Assembly (NCBI RefSeq): GCF_020103695.1
Contig: NZ_JAHXBF010000011.1
Span: forward strand, 248,001-312,000
Direction: 5' to 3'
DNA from: Hyalangium versicolor
Lineage (GTDB): Bacteria; Myxococcota; Myxococcia; Myxococcales; Myxococcaceae
Length of the DNA stretch: 64,000 nucleotides
The position numbers were made by a program, and so were the translations under genes. Of this stretch, positions 35,222 through 43,573 are shown piece after piece. Within the stretch, counting starts at the first letter, position 1. Each line of letters opens with the position of its first letter. The notes beneath the pieces are model-generated. The model searched no databases, was not told where the DNA came from, and saw only the letters and a program-made list of their open reading frames with translations.

Positions 35222-35893
35222 TCAAGTGGCACCCAGGTGGCGGCGAAGCCCGCGCTGCCCCGCGGGAGTGACATGGACGACGCGCGAGTCCCGCTCGCGC
35301 ACGATCCACCCGAGTTCGAGGATGCGCGCCGCCAGAGCCGCTCCGAGCGCACCCGCGAGGTGATCTCGCCGCTCGCTCCAATCCAGGCAGCGGTGCGCGA
35401 GGTGACGCCGGAGTTCCCGCAGCGGGGCGAGCTCGATGCCGAAGTCCTGGAACCAGGCCTCACCTTCAGCGGTGACCGCGAATCGGTCTCGCCGGAGCGT
35501 GAGCCGCCCGCTCTGGACGAGCGCGTCCGTGATGCCCATCCCGAGGCGTCCGGCGAGGTGATCGTAGCAGTAGCGTGCCTCGCGGAGTGGGACCGGCACA
35601 TGAGAAGCACTGGAAGGCTTCGCCGCCACGGCCATCAAGGACTCGACCATCCTCGCCACCGCGGGAGAGGCGAGCCGGAACAGCTTGTTCCTTCCCTGGC
35701 GAGAAGATGCGAGGAGCCGACCTTTCTCCAAACGCCGGAGGTGCTCCGTAGCGGTGGAGGGGCTGATACCGGTTCCGAACGCCAGCTCCTTGGCCACGAG
35801 CAGGCGCCCTTCCATGAGGAGCGCCAGCATCCGGATGCGGGTGGCATCGCCCACGGCTTCGGCGACAGCGCTGAGCTCGGGTGGATCAATCAT
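35222..35893 (-). CDS. ArsR-type winged-helix transcriptional regulator
   Basis: A 223-aa DNA-binding protein. The ATG at 35893 has GGAG 6 nt upstream. The N-terminal 90 residues are an ArsR-like winged helix (AVGDATRIRMLALLMEGRLL, recognition region ISPSTATEHLRRLEKG, wing LLASSRQGRNKLFRL). The C-terminal 130 residues hold a separate helical region with a paired Cys-Tyr-His-like segment (REARYCYDHLAGRLG) found in a subgroup of ArsR proteins; it is not a classical CxC metal site. It is divergent from the P450 gene and upstream of the metallo-hydrolase gene. The palindromes at 35151 and 28954 are its best candidate operators by position. Confidence 0.9.
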   Translation of the reverse strand: MIDPPELSAVAEAVGDATRIRMLALLMEGRLLVAKELAFGTGISPSTATEHLRRLEKGRLLASSRQGRNKLFRLASPAVARMVESLMAVAAKPSSASHVPVPLREARYCYDHLAGRLGMGITDALVQSGRLTLRRDRFAVTAEGEAWFQDFGIELAPLRELRRHLAHRCLDWSERRDHLAGALGAALAARILELGWIVRERDSRVVHVTPAGQRGLRRHLGAT

Positions 35894-35968
35894 CGTTCGC
35901 TCCAGGACGAACCGTTCCTTAACACGGCCTGAGCCTGAACGGCGACACTGCCCAGGAGAGCGCACGCC

Positions 35969-37111
35969 ATGTCCCAGCCCACCGACCCACTTGCCGCCGT
36001 GACCCACCCGGACCCCTATCCCTACTACGCGGAGCTCGCCTCCCATCGAGCCCTGCAACGAGTTCCTGGGCTCGACATGTGGATCGCGGCGGACGCCCGG
36101 ACGGTTCGCGAAGTTCTCTCCAGCAGACTCTGCCGTGTGAGGCCCGCCTCGGAGCCCGTCCCTGCCCACCTGCGCCACGCCGCATCGGGAGGCCTCTTCG
36201 GCAGCCTCGTGCGAATGAACGACAGCCCTCACCACAGCGACGTGAAGCGAGCGCTGGGCACCACACTGCTGCGTGAAATCCCTTCCTTTCGCGAGGAGAG
36301 CCGCAGGTGGGCACGGACGCTGTTCGCCGAACCTGAACTCTCTCAGCTACCCGATCGCGCGCTGGCGATGCCCATCTTCGTCGTCGCCAGCCTTCTCGGA
36401 GTTCCTTCCATCGAGTTGGAGAACACGAGAGAGTGGGTAGACGCCTACGTACGCTCGGTCACCGCCCCAGCGCTGACGCAGGCGGGCAGCGCCGGGGCCG
36501 CACGGCTCATGGAGCAGCTCGACGCCGCACGGGGAGCCGCCCACCGTACCAGGCTACTCGAAGCATTCACGGAGGAAGCCCGCCGTCTCGACTGTCCCGC
36601 CGAGTTGCTCACACCGAACGCGGTCGGTCTGCTCACCCAGACCTACGAGGCCACGGCGGGACTGATCGGCTGTACGCTGCTGGCGCTGGCCCGCTCACCA
36701 GGGCTGTGCGCACAAGCAGTATCCGGGGACACTCAGCTCGAAGACATCGTCCGAGAGGCCGCGAGGCACGACGCGCCCGTGCAGAACACGCGAAGGTTCG
36801 TCGCGGAGACCGGAATGATCGCGGATCAGGTCGTCGAGCGAGGGGAGACAATCCTTGTCCTGCTCGCGGCCGCCAACCGGGACCCTCAGGTGAACCCATC
36901 ACCGGAAGAATTCATCGCCACGCGCCCCGATCGGTGCCTGTTCACCTTCGGAGTGGGCGCACACGCATGTCCGGGGGAAGCACTTGCCGTCACGCTGGCC
37001 TCCGCCGCGGTCGAACGAGTGCTGGAAACCGGCGTCGACCTGATGCCTCTAACGAAGGGAATCACGTACCGCCCTTCGATGAACGCTCGTGTCCTGGGAG
37101 GAGTGCCATGA
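35969..37111 (+). CDS. Cytochrome P450
   Basis: A 380-aa soluble P450 monooxygenase. The haem loop is FTFGVGAHACPGEALA, with the Cys ligand at about 334, and the K-helix ExxR is EAAR (about 263-266). The I-helix reads LLTQTYEATAGLIG (about 221-234), so the usual acid-alcohol pair is Glu-Ala-Thr rather than the common (D/E)T. The protein is slightly shorter than average (about 400). Substrate unknown; electron-transfer partners are not adjacent. It shares a 4-bp stop/start overlap with a small monooxygenase gene, suggesting one oxidative pathway. Confidence 0.93.
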   Translation: MSQPTDPLAAVTHPDPYPYYAELASHRALQRVPGLDMWIAADARTVREVLSSRLCRVRPASEPVPAHLRHAASGGLFGSLVRMNDSPHHSDVKRALGTTLLREIPSFREESRRWARTLFAEPELSQLPDRALAMPIFVVASLLGVPSIELENTREWVDAYVRSVTAPALTQAGSAGAARLMEQLDAARGAAHRTRLLEAFTEEARRLDCPAELLTPNAVGLLTQTYEATAGLIGCTLLALARSPGLCAQAVSGDTQLEDIVREAARHDAPVQNTRRFVAETGMIADQVVERGETILVLLAAANRDPQVNPSPEEFIATRPDRCLFTFGVGAHACPGEALAVTLASAAVERVLETGVDLMPLTKGITYRPSMNARVLGGVP

Positions 37112-37452
37112 TTGCCGTGATCTTCGAAGTGTCGCCGCGAGAAGGACGCCGTCAGGAGTACCTGGACATCGCCGCGTCACTGCGTCCCCTGCTCGCCCGC
37201 ATCGATGGCTTCATCTCCATCGAGCGCTTCGAGAGCCTGAGCGAGCCGGGGAAGGTGCTCTCCCTCTCCTACTGGAGGGACGAGGCCGCGGTCGCCGAGT
37301 GGCGGCGGATGGAAGCCCACCGGAAGGCGCAAGCTGCGGGACGCGCGGAGGTGTTCCAGGACTACCGCCTCCGCGTCGCGCAGGTGGTCCGGAGCTACGG
37401 AATGAACGAGCGGGACGAGGCGCCTGCCGACAGCAGAGCCCTCCACCGCTGA
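37108..37452 (+). CDS. Antibiotic-biosynthesis-monooxygenase-family protein
   Basis: A 114-aa protein of the ABM (dimeric alpha/beta barrel) fold. The pattern AVIFEVSPREGRRQEYLDIA at the N-terminus, then GFISIERFESLSEPGKVLSL and YWRDEAAVAEWRRMEAHRKA, matches the family, which includes cofactor-free monooxygenases and haem-degrading relatives. The ATG overlaps the P450 stop (ATGA), so the two are translationally coupled and likely act on the same compound. The final 15 residues are charged and variable. Confidence 0.9.
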   Translation: MIAVIFEVSPREGRRQEYLDIAASLRPLLARIDGFISIERFESLSEPGKVLSLSYWRDEAAVAEWRRMEAHRKAQAAGRAEVFQDYRLRVAQVVRSYGMNERDEAPADSRALHR

Positions 37453-37545
37453 CTCAGCGTTCGGGTCCTGGTAGGTGTACGACGAGCGCATGTCCGCCGG
37501 GTTGAAGCGCGTGTCGAGGTTGATACAGGAGCCGCACAAACAAGG
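37453..37545 (-). pseudogene. Possible gene remnant
   Basis: The gap between the monooxygenase and sigma factor genes contains, on the minus strand, about 30 codons with almost all G/C third positions reading CINLDTRFNPADMRSSYTYQ and then DPNAE. The frame has no start of its own and continues as antisense of the upstream gene. It looks like the tail of a lost gene rather than random spacer. I do not recognise the parent family. Confidence 0.3.
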
Positions 37546-37577
37546 CTGAACCCCAGGGGAGCTAGTCCTCCTACCCT

Positions 37578-38852
37578 TCACTCCGCGTCGGAGCGAGCAC
37601 ACGCCGCGGCGCGTTCGAGCAACAGGGTCCGTTCGCGTGCGTTGCGCGTGAGCGAGGCAGCGCGCTCGAACTCCACGCGGGCCTCATCGAAGCGTCCAAG
37701 CTTGAAGAGGAAGTCACCACGCACGCCCGGCAACAAGTGGTAGTGCTCGAGAGCGCCCTCGGAGGTCAACTGCTCCACGAGCGCAAGGCCCGCCGAGGGG
37801 CCGTATGCCATCGAGAGCGCGACGGCGCGATTCAGCTCCACGACGGGGGAGGGAGTGACCTGGGCGAGCTCTTCATAGAGCTCCGAGATACGCACCCAAT
37901 CCGTCTCGGCCGCGGTCCGCGCTCGCGCGTGGCAGGCGGCAATGGCGGCCTGCAATGCATACGGGCCCCGCGCACCGCCCAGCTTCTCAGCGCGCTCGAG
38001 CGCCACGAGCCCACGGCGGATGAGGACATGGTCCCACCGCGCCCGGTTCTGATCTGGCAACAGGATGGGCTCACCCGACGGACCGATCCGCGCCCTGGAG
38101 CGCGAGGCCTGGAGCTCCATGAGCGCGACGAGCCCGTGAACCTCGGGATCCTGGGGAACGAGCTCCGCCAGGATGCGGCCCAGACGGAGCGCATCCGCGC
38201 AGAGCTCCGGCCGCATCCAGTCCTCCCCGGCGGTCGCTGAGTAGCCCTCATTGAAGATGAGGTAGATGACCTGGAGCACCGAAGCCAGGCGCGCGACACG
38301 CTCCTCTCCACGAGGAACCTCGAAGGGAACGTGTGCCTCGGCCAGCGTCCGCTTGGCTCGGACGATGCGCTGGGCGACGGTCGGCTCCGGAACGAGGAAC
38401 GCGCGCGCGATCTCCTCGGTGCTCAACCCTCCGAGCAACCGAAGCGTGAGCGCCACGCGCGCCTCGGTCGACAAGATGGGGTGACATGCCGTGAACACCA
38501 GGCGCAGCAGATCATCGCCCACGTCATCATCGATCGCGGCATCGAGATCCGGAGGAGCCAGCCCCTTGCGCGCCTCGAACTCGTGACCGAGCTCCTCGTG
38601 CTTGCGCTCGACGCGCTTGTTCCGGCGAAACTCGTCGATGGCGCGACGCTTCGCGGCGGCCATGAGCCACGCGCCGGGGTTGTTGGGCACGCCCGATGCC
38701 GGCCACTGCTCGAGTGCGGCGACCAGGGCGTCCTGCGCCAGTTCCTCGGCGAGGCCCACGTCGCGCACCATCCGCGCCAGCCCGGCAATGAGCCGGGCGG
38801 ATTCGATCCGCCAAACCGCGAGGATGCTGCGATGTGCGTCTGAAGCCGTCAC
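37578..38852 (-). CDS. ECF sigma factor with TPR-like C-terminal extension (ECF42-like)
   Basis: A 424-aa sigma factor. The GTG at 38852 gives the typical start (TASDAHRSILAVWRIESARL); a TTG at 38888 is an upstream alternative. Region 2 covers LIAGLARMVRDVGLAEELAQ and the helices to AAKRRAIDEFRRNK. Region 4 reads LRLLGGLSTEEIARAFLVPE and TVAQRIVRAKRTL. The long C-terminal half (about 200-424) has helical repeats (LRLGRILAELVPQDPEVHGL) characteristic of the ECF42/DUF6596 group, thought to control activity in place of an anti-sigma factor. The DGPF-domain gene that often accompanies this group is not adjacent. Confidence 0.93.
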   Translation of the reverse strand: MTASDAHRSILAVWRIESARLIAGLARMVRDVGLAEELAQDALVAALEQWPASGVPNNPGAWLMAAAKRRAIDEFRRNKRVERKHEELGHEFEARKGLAPPDLDAAIDDDVGDDLLRLVFTACHPILSTEARVALTLRLLGGLSTEEIARAFLVPEPTVAQRIVRAKRTLAEAHVPFEVPRGEERVARLASVLQVIYLIFNEGYSATAGEDWMRPELCADALRLGRILAELVPQDPEVHGLVALMELQASRSRARIGPSGEPILLPDQNRARWDHVLIRRGLVALERAEKLGGARGPYALQAAIAACHARARTAAETDWVRISELYEELAQVTPSPVVELNRAVALSMAYGPSAGLALVEQLTSEGALEHYHLLPGVRGDFLFKLGRFDEARVEFERAASLTRNARERTLLLERAAACARSDAE

Positions 38853-39029
38853 GGCGCCCGACTTACGCACCTTCCGTGAGAGGTGCAAGACACGAACGCG
38901 GCGGATGATCGCGAGCCAACGGCTGTCACGAACTCACCGCACGCGTACAACTCGGGCGACGATGACGGCCCGGAGCTGCTCTCGCGTGGGCAGCTCCGGT
39001 TCTTTTTGGGAGCGAGCAGGAATCGAGGC

Positions 39030-39485
39030 CTACTGGGGCGTGAGCAAAGCCTCACAGCTGGCCAGCGCCCCATTCACGTTGGGCTCGTTCGACACGTCTT
39101 CGCAGCGCACGATCAGCAAGCCATCCTCCAACGCGGTCGTGCAGTCGTGCGACGCGCTCACGTTGCGTAAGCCCTGCCCGTCGGGGTTCACGGCCAACGT
39201 CCGGGACTCCCACGTCCTCCAGCCTCCCTCCTTCAAGTCATAGGGAGGCACCTCCAGGGACGCGTACATGCCCAGGCCCAGTTCCTGCGCGCCCTCCAGC
39301 TCGATGTTGCAGCTGTCCTTGCGCGTCCAGGCACGCAGGGTTCCTTCCGGCCCGCAGGTGCCTGAGACGGAGAAGGTCACGTCTTGCGCCGGGAAGGGAC
39401 ACTTGTTTGCCGAGTCGGCCACAAGCAAAGGGCCCGTACCGGCGAGGCAGAGAACGGCAGCCAGATTCTTCACAAGGGGCTTCAT
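39030..39485 (-). CDS. Secreted hypothetical protein
   Basis: A 151-aa exported protein. The ATG at 39485 has AGGAG 8 nt upstream. The signal peptide covers about residues 1-24 (KNLAAVLCLAGTGPLLVADS). The mature part has five Cys (NKCPF, GTCGPEG, DSCNIE, HDCTTA, RCEDV) plus one near the end (ASCEALL) and beta-rich sequence, suggesting a small disulphide-stabilised domain. It is followed in the genome by a 177-bp gap before the sigma gene. Unknown function; upstream on the same strand is a membrane protein gene. Confidence 0.8.
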   Translation of the reverse strand: MKPLVKNLAAVLCLAGTGPLLVADSANKCPFPAQDVTFSVSGTCGPEGTLRAWTRKDSCNIELEGAQELGLGMYASLEVPPYDLKEGGWRTWESRTLAVNPDGQGLRNVSASHDCTTALEDGLLIVRCEDVSNEPNVNGALASCEALLTPQ

Positions 39486-39498
39486 CAATGAACTCCTG

Positions 39499-39939
39499 TC
39501 ATGGGACTACGGGGGGAGGAAACCCGTGTGGCTCGCGGGAAAGGCTGTAGAGGACGGCCGCGGCCACCAGGGGCAACGTGATCAGATCGGTCGGATCGGC
39601 CACGGCACGGAAGTGCGTCAGGCCCAGCAAGACACCTGGCCCTCTCAGTGCCTCGCAGAAGAGGTTCGCCGCTGGCTGCGAGACCTTCAGCGCCGTGTAG
39701 AGGAGCGCGGTGACTCCAGCCCCCGCGGCACTGCGCGCAGGCCGGGACCAACGCGTCACCAGAGCGAGCAGCGCCGAAAGGTACAGCGGCAGGAAGAAGC
39801 AGATGGCGACATCCGACAGCTTCCCCGTGAGCGCATTGTGGAAGGCTGGTTTGAGCCAGTGATCATTCACAGCCATGAGAGCCACCGCCGCCACCGGAAG
39901 CGGCGAGAGGAACTCAGGCATTGGGGGCAGGAATCTCAC
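39499..39939 (-). CDS. Small integral membrane protein
   Basis: A 146-aa protein with about four membrane segments (FLSPLPVAAVALMAV, AICFFLPLYLSALLALV, GAGVTALLYTALKV, LITLPLVAAAVLYSL). The segment DHWLKPAFHNALTGKLSDVA is conserved-looking and polar, between TM1 and TM2. The GTG at 39939 overlaps the upstream spermidine-synthase-like gene by 4 bp (GTGA); an ATG at 39921 would also work. It is translated together with that gene, and its function is unknown. Confidence 0.78.
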   Translation of the reverse strand: MRFLPPMPEFLSPLPVAAVALMAVNDHWLKPAFHNALTGKLSDVAICFFLPLYLSALLALVTRWSRPARSAAGAGVTALLYTALKVSQPAANLFCEALRGPGVLLGLTHFRAVADPTDLITLPLVAAAVLYSLSREPHGFPPPVVP

Positions 39940-41426
39940 AGCGGCCCCTCCCCGCGAGCGAGGGTCCGCAGGAGGATGCCGTCGGTGAGCAACTCCACCG
40001 GAGCGCGGTCATCGGTGAGGGGCTCGCCGGTGCGTACCGAACGCAGCTCTCCGGTCACTCGCCGGGCCAGGCGCTGCAGATGTTGCGGGAGCGTGCCGGC
40101 GCGCTCGGACAGGCGCGCGGAGAGTCCGGGTTCTCCCGAGAACAGCAGCGTGTTGCTGCGGTTGTGTGCATCCGCGGCGCGCACCTCGGGGAAGACGGCC
40201 GCCATCGTCGCCGCCACCGCGTCCACCACCGCGCGCTCCTGGCGGTAGCGGCCTATGTTGAAGCACGCCACCCCGCCAGGGGCGAGATGCGCCTGCACCT
40301 CCTCCATGAACTCGCGCGTGGTGAGGTGGAAGGGCACATAGGGGAAGCGAAAGGCATCCACGACAATCGTGTCGTAGTGGCGCGTGTCACGAGCGAGGAA
40401 GGCGCGGGCATCCCCCACGTGAACTTCGACCTCATCAGGCAGCGCGAAGTGAGCGCGCGCCAGACGGACCACCTCGGGATCCAGCTCCACGCCCACCACC
40501 TGCGCGCCCGGATACGTCTCCAGCAACCCGCGCGCACTGGTGCCCGCGCCCAAGCCCAGCAACAGGACCCGAGGCGCTCGAGGCGCCTGCCGGGCCATGG
40601 AGGGTACCAGCAGGTAGTGGGCGAACACCTCCTGGCGAACGGGCTGCCCCGGGATCCAGAGGCTCTGCACCGCGAAGCCTTCGTCGAAGACAAGCTCACG
40701 CCCTCCATCCGGGTGCTGCAGCGCCTGCACATACGCATAGGGGGACTCGGCCGTCTCGAGCGCCAACGGGTGCCGAGGCAAGGCCAGCGGCCCCAGCCCC
40801 AGCGCCACCAGGGGCACGGGCAAGGCGGCCAGCCTCCAGCGCCAGGGAAAACCCCAACTCGCCGTGGCGCCCAGCAGCAGCCCGAAGAGCGCCATGGCGC
40901 GAGCGGTGCCCAGCAGCGGCAGGAGGGCGAAGGCGGCGAGCAACGTCCCCACGATGCTGCCGAGAGTCGAGACCGCTGAGAGGCTCCCCGCGCGACTCCC
41001 CGCGGACGTCAGCCCGCCGAGTCCCAGGCGCAGCAGATACGGCCCCACTCCGCCCAGCACCAACAACGGAGGCAGCGTGGCGAGAATGAACAACACCACT
41101 CGCCCCAAGGCCGGAAGCGGCTCGCCTTCGAGCACGGCGGAGGTCGCGCCGGGCAGCAGCAAGCGCGCGAGAAATGGCAGCAGCGCCAGATGGGCCGCGA
41201 CGGCACATAACGCGACGAGCAACGGCTCGGGCCGGCCCAGGCGATCCGCGACGCGCCCTCCGAAGTGCGCGCCGAGCGCCATGCCCCCGAGCACGACAGA
41301 GATGAGCGTGGCCCACACGGGCGTGCTGCTACCGAAGTACGGCGTCACCAACCGGGAGGCCGCCATCTCGGCAGCCATCACCGTGGCACCCGTCAGGAAC
41401 GACAACGAGGCGAGCGAGGGTTTCAT
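39936..41426 (-). CDS. Membrane-fused spermidine synthase-like methyltransferase-fold protein
   Basis: A 496-aa protein with about seven membrane helices in residues 1-215 (SFLTGATVMAAEMAASRLV onward) and a soluble spermidine-synthase-like domain in 220-496. The nucleotide-type glycine motif is VLLLGLGAGTSARG and the acidic residue binding the ligand ribose follows in VVGVELDPEVV; the catalytic-region Asp is in DTIVVDAF. Soluble spermidine synthases use decarboxylated S-adenosylmethionine; whether this fused form does is unclear. The membrane half could transport or recognise a lipid-soluble substrate. It is translationally coupled to a small membrane protein. Confidence 0.85.
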   Translation of the reverse strand: MKPSLASLSFLTGATVMAAEMAASRLVTPYFGSSTPVWATLISVVLGGMALGAHFGGRVADRLGRPEPLLVALCAVAAHLALLPFLARLLLPGATSAVLEGEPLPALGRVVLFILATLPPLLVLGGVGPYLLRLGLGGLTSAGSRAGSLSAVSTLGSIVGTLLAAFALLPLLGTARAMALFGLLLGATASWGFPWRWRLAALPVPLVALGLGPLALPRHPLALETAESPYAYVQALQHPDGGRELVFDEGFAVQSLWIPGQPVRQEVFAHYLLVPSMARQAPRAPRVLLLGLGAGTSARGLLETYPGAQVVGVELDPEVVRLARAHFALPDEVEVHVGDARAFLARDTRHYDTIVVDAFRFPYVPFHLTTREFMEEVQAHLAPGGVACFNIGRYRQERAVVDAVAATMAAVFPEVRAADAHNRSNTLLFSGEPGLSARLSERAGTLPQHLQRLARRVTGELRSVRTGEPLTDDRAPVELLTDGILLRTLARGEGPL

Positions 41427-41566
41427 AGGGTGAGTGCTCGCCCAGGCAAGTTCTGTTCCACTGCCTGCACGACTCTGAAGACGAGTCCAGACTGAGTCCC
41501 TGTGCTCCCCTTCTCGCTCCTCCCTCCATGACATGAGCGTCGCGGTTGGAGGGTTCGAGCGCTCCG

Positions 41567-42490
41567 CTATGTGTTGGGACTGCGCACCGTCTTCACGGTA
41601 CGGAGCACCAGGTCACGCATGAAGCGGATGGCTTCGTCATCCTCGACCGTGCTTCGCCAGAGGAGCTCCATGGGCGCGGTGCTGGGCGCGAACGGCAGCA
41701 CAGTGGTCTGCAGGTGGGGGCGCTGCGCCATGAGTTCTCGTGCGACCACGAGAGGCACGGTGGCGAGCAATGCACTGCCCTCCACAATCGCCCCCACACT
41801 ATGGAACGTGGGAACCGACACCCGCACACTCCGCTGGATGCCGAGGATGTCCTCCACGACGCCGCGCAGGTCTCCGTTGTACGAGACGATGACGTGGTCG
41901 TGCTCAAGGTAGCGCTCCAACGTCAGGCGCTTGCCGACCCGAGCGTGGCGCGGATCGAAGAGGCACACGAAACCACCCGAGAACAGCGTCAGGCGCCGGA
42001 CGTCTGCCGGCAACTCATCGGCCACCGTCACCGCGAGATCCACCGCCGATGAGCTCAGGGCCTCGGCGATGGTGCGGAATTGGACGGGGATCGAGACGAT
42101 CCGCATGCGAGGCGCCTCCACGGCGAGCAGCCGAAGGAACGATGGGAGCAGCCACGTCTCATTCACATCCGAGAGCCCGATCCTGATCGTCCTCTCGCTC
42201 GTCTTCGCGTCGAACGTCGCGGGAGAGATGGCGGCCTCGACGAGCGCCTGCAGGTGCGTCCGAGCCGAGGCGAACAGCCTCCTCCCACGAGTTGTCAGCG
42301 CGAGCCCACGCCCCGCGCGAACGAAGAGCGGTGCTCCCACCGTGGACGTCAGGCGACGGAGCGCCGCGCTCACCGCGGGCTGGGTGAGGTAGAGGCGGTT
42401 GGCGGCCTCCGTGACACTGCCCGCCTCCGCGACGACGACGAAGACGCGGAGCAGGTTGAGGTCGAGATCCTTCTCATAGACGCTGTGCAT
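41567..42490 (-). CDS. LysR-family transcriptional regulator
   Basis: A 307-aa LysR regulator. The N-terminal helix-turn-helix is LLRVFVVVAEAGSVTEAANR followed by LYLTQPAVSAALRRL. A type 2 periplasmic-binding-like effector domain occupies about 95-300. It is divergent from the aldo/keto reductase gene across 73 bp, the classic layout in which a LysR protein controls its neighbour and itself. A loose ATCC-N8-GGAT element (42502-42517) lies in the gap but is too weak to call as the LysR box. The effector is unknown. Confidence 0.93.
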   Translation of the reverse strand: MHSVYEKDLDLNLLRVFVVVAEAGSVTEAANRLYLTQPAVSAALRRLTSTVGAPLFVRAGRGLALTTRGRRLFASARTHLQALVEAAISPATFDAKTSERTIRIGLSDVNETWLLPSFLRLLAVEAPRMRIVSIPVQFRTIAEALSSSAVDLAVTVADELPADVRRLTLFSGGFVCLFDPRHARVGKRLTLERYLEHDHVIVSYNGDLRGVVEDILGIQRSVRVSVPTFHSVGAIVEGSALLATVPLVVARELMAQRPHLQTTVLPFAPSTAPMELLWRSTVEDDEAIRFMRDLVLRTVKTVRSPNT

Positions 42491-42563
42491 GGTTCGGATA
42501 CATCCTATTCATTGGATTTCAGCGAGTCGATCCGTACTCTTTGCGCAGAAGGAGAGGCAAGCG

Positions 42564-43565
42564 ATGAGCACGAACGACTCGAAGAAGACGCAGCGCAGGG
42601 TGAAGCTCGGCTCCACGGGGCCCGAGGTATTTCCGCTGGGGCTCGGCTGCATGGGAATGTCGGGCATGTACGGCGCGACCGATGACGCTGAGAGCATCCG
42701 CGTCATCCAGACCGCGATCGATCGCGGCATCACCCTGATCGACACGGGAGACTTCTATGGCATGGGCCACAACGAAATGCTGGTGGGACGTGCCATCGCG
42801 GGCCGTAGGAATCAGGTCCAGATCTCCGTGAAGTTCGGTGGGCTCCGCGGGCCGGACGGGAGCTGGTCGGGAGTGGATACGCGCCCCATCGCGGTGAAGA
42901 ACTTCGTCGGCTACAGCCTGAAGCGGCTGGGCGTGGAGGCTATCGACATCTACCGCCCGGCCCGGCTGGATCCGGCCGTCCCCATCGAGGACACCATCGG
43001 TGCGATCGCGGATCTGGTGAAAGCAGGCTACGTGCGGCACATCGGCTTGTCCGAGGTGGGCGTCGAGACGATCCGCCGCGCGCACCGCGTCCATCCGATT
43101 GTCGATCTGCAGATCGAGTACTCGCTCGCCAGCCGTAGCCCCGAGGAAGCCATCTTCCCGGCGCTGGCCGAACTCGGCATCAGCGCGACGCTCTACGGTG
43201 TCCTGTCACGAGGCCTCCTCACCGGTAGCAAGCCGAAGGCCCAGGGAGACTACCGCTCCTACCTGCCCCGCTTCGTCGGCTCGAACGCCGAGCGGAATCA
43301 GGAGATCGTGACGCAGCTCCAGCGCTTCGCCCAGGAGCGCCGCATGACGCCGGCACAGCTGGCGATCGCGTGGGTGCTCGCACGCCAGCCCACGCTCGTT
43401 CCGGTGGTGGGTTCGAGGACCCTGGCGCAGCTCGACGATGCGCTCGGAGCCCTGGAGAAGCCGCTGTCAAAGGACGACCTCTCGGCGCTCGAGGCGCTCG
43501 TGAAGCTCTCCGGCACGCGCTACGGCGAGGAGCAGATGAAGCACCTCGACAGCGAGCGCCGGTAA
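42564..43565 (+). CDS. Aldo/keto reductase, His-less tetrad
   Basis: A 333-aa NADPH-dependent carbonyl-reductase-fold protein (TIM barrel). GGAG lies about 9 nt before the ATG at 42564. Catalytic Asp60, Tyr65 and Lys90 are present (DTGDFYG, SVKFGG). The fourth tetrad residue, His in LQHR-type motifs, is Ala133 here (YRPARLDP), as in a known subgroup. Cofactor-binding residues are in VPVVGSRTLAQLDDALGA. The substrate could be a short-chain aldehyde or ketone. It is probably controlled by the divergent LysR gene and convergent with hom at its 3' end. Confidence 0.9.
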   Translation: MSTNDSKKTQRRVKLGSTGPEVFPLGLGCMGMSGMYGATDDAESIRVIQTAIDRGITLIDTGDFYGMGHNEMLVGRAIAGRRNQVQISVKFGGLRGPDGSWSGVDTRPIAVKNFVGYSLKRLGVEAIDIYRPARLDPAVPIEDTIGAIADLVKAGYVRHIGLSEVGVETIRRAHRVHPIVDLQIEYSLASRSPEEAIFPALAELGISATLYGVLSRGLLTGSKPKAQGDYRSYLPRFVGSNAERNQEIVTQLQRFAQERRMTPAQLAIAWVLARQPTLVPVVGSRTLAQLDDALGALEKPLSKDDLSALEALVKLSGTRYGEEQMKHLDSERR

Positions 43566-43573
43566 CGCGGCCT

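Noticed and set aside
33062..35932. A 956-codon plus-strand open frame
   Set aside because: It runs antisense across two metallo-hydrolase genes and the ArsR-type gene, all with clear motifs and start sites; its own translation is Arg/Gln/Pro-rich without a domain.
42502..42517. ATCC-N8-GGAT element as a LysR box
   Set aside because: Only four bases per arm and a spacing that does not match the T-N11-A rule well; kept as a remark under the LysR gene only.
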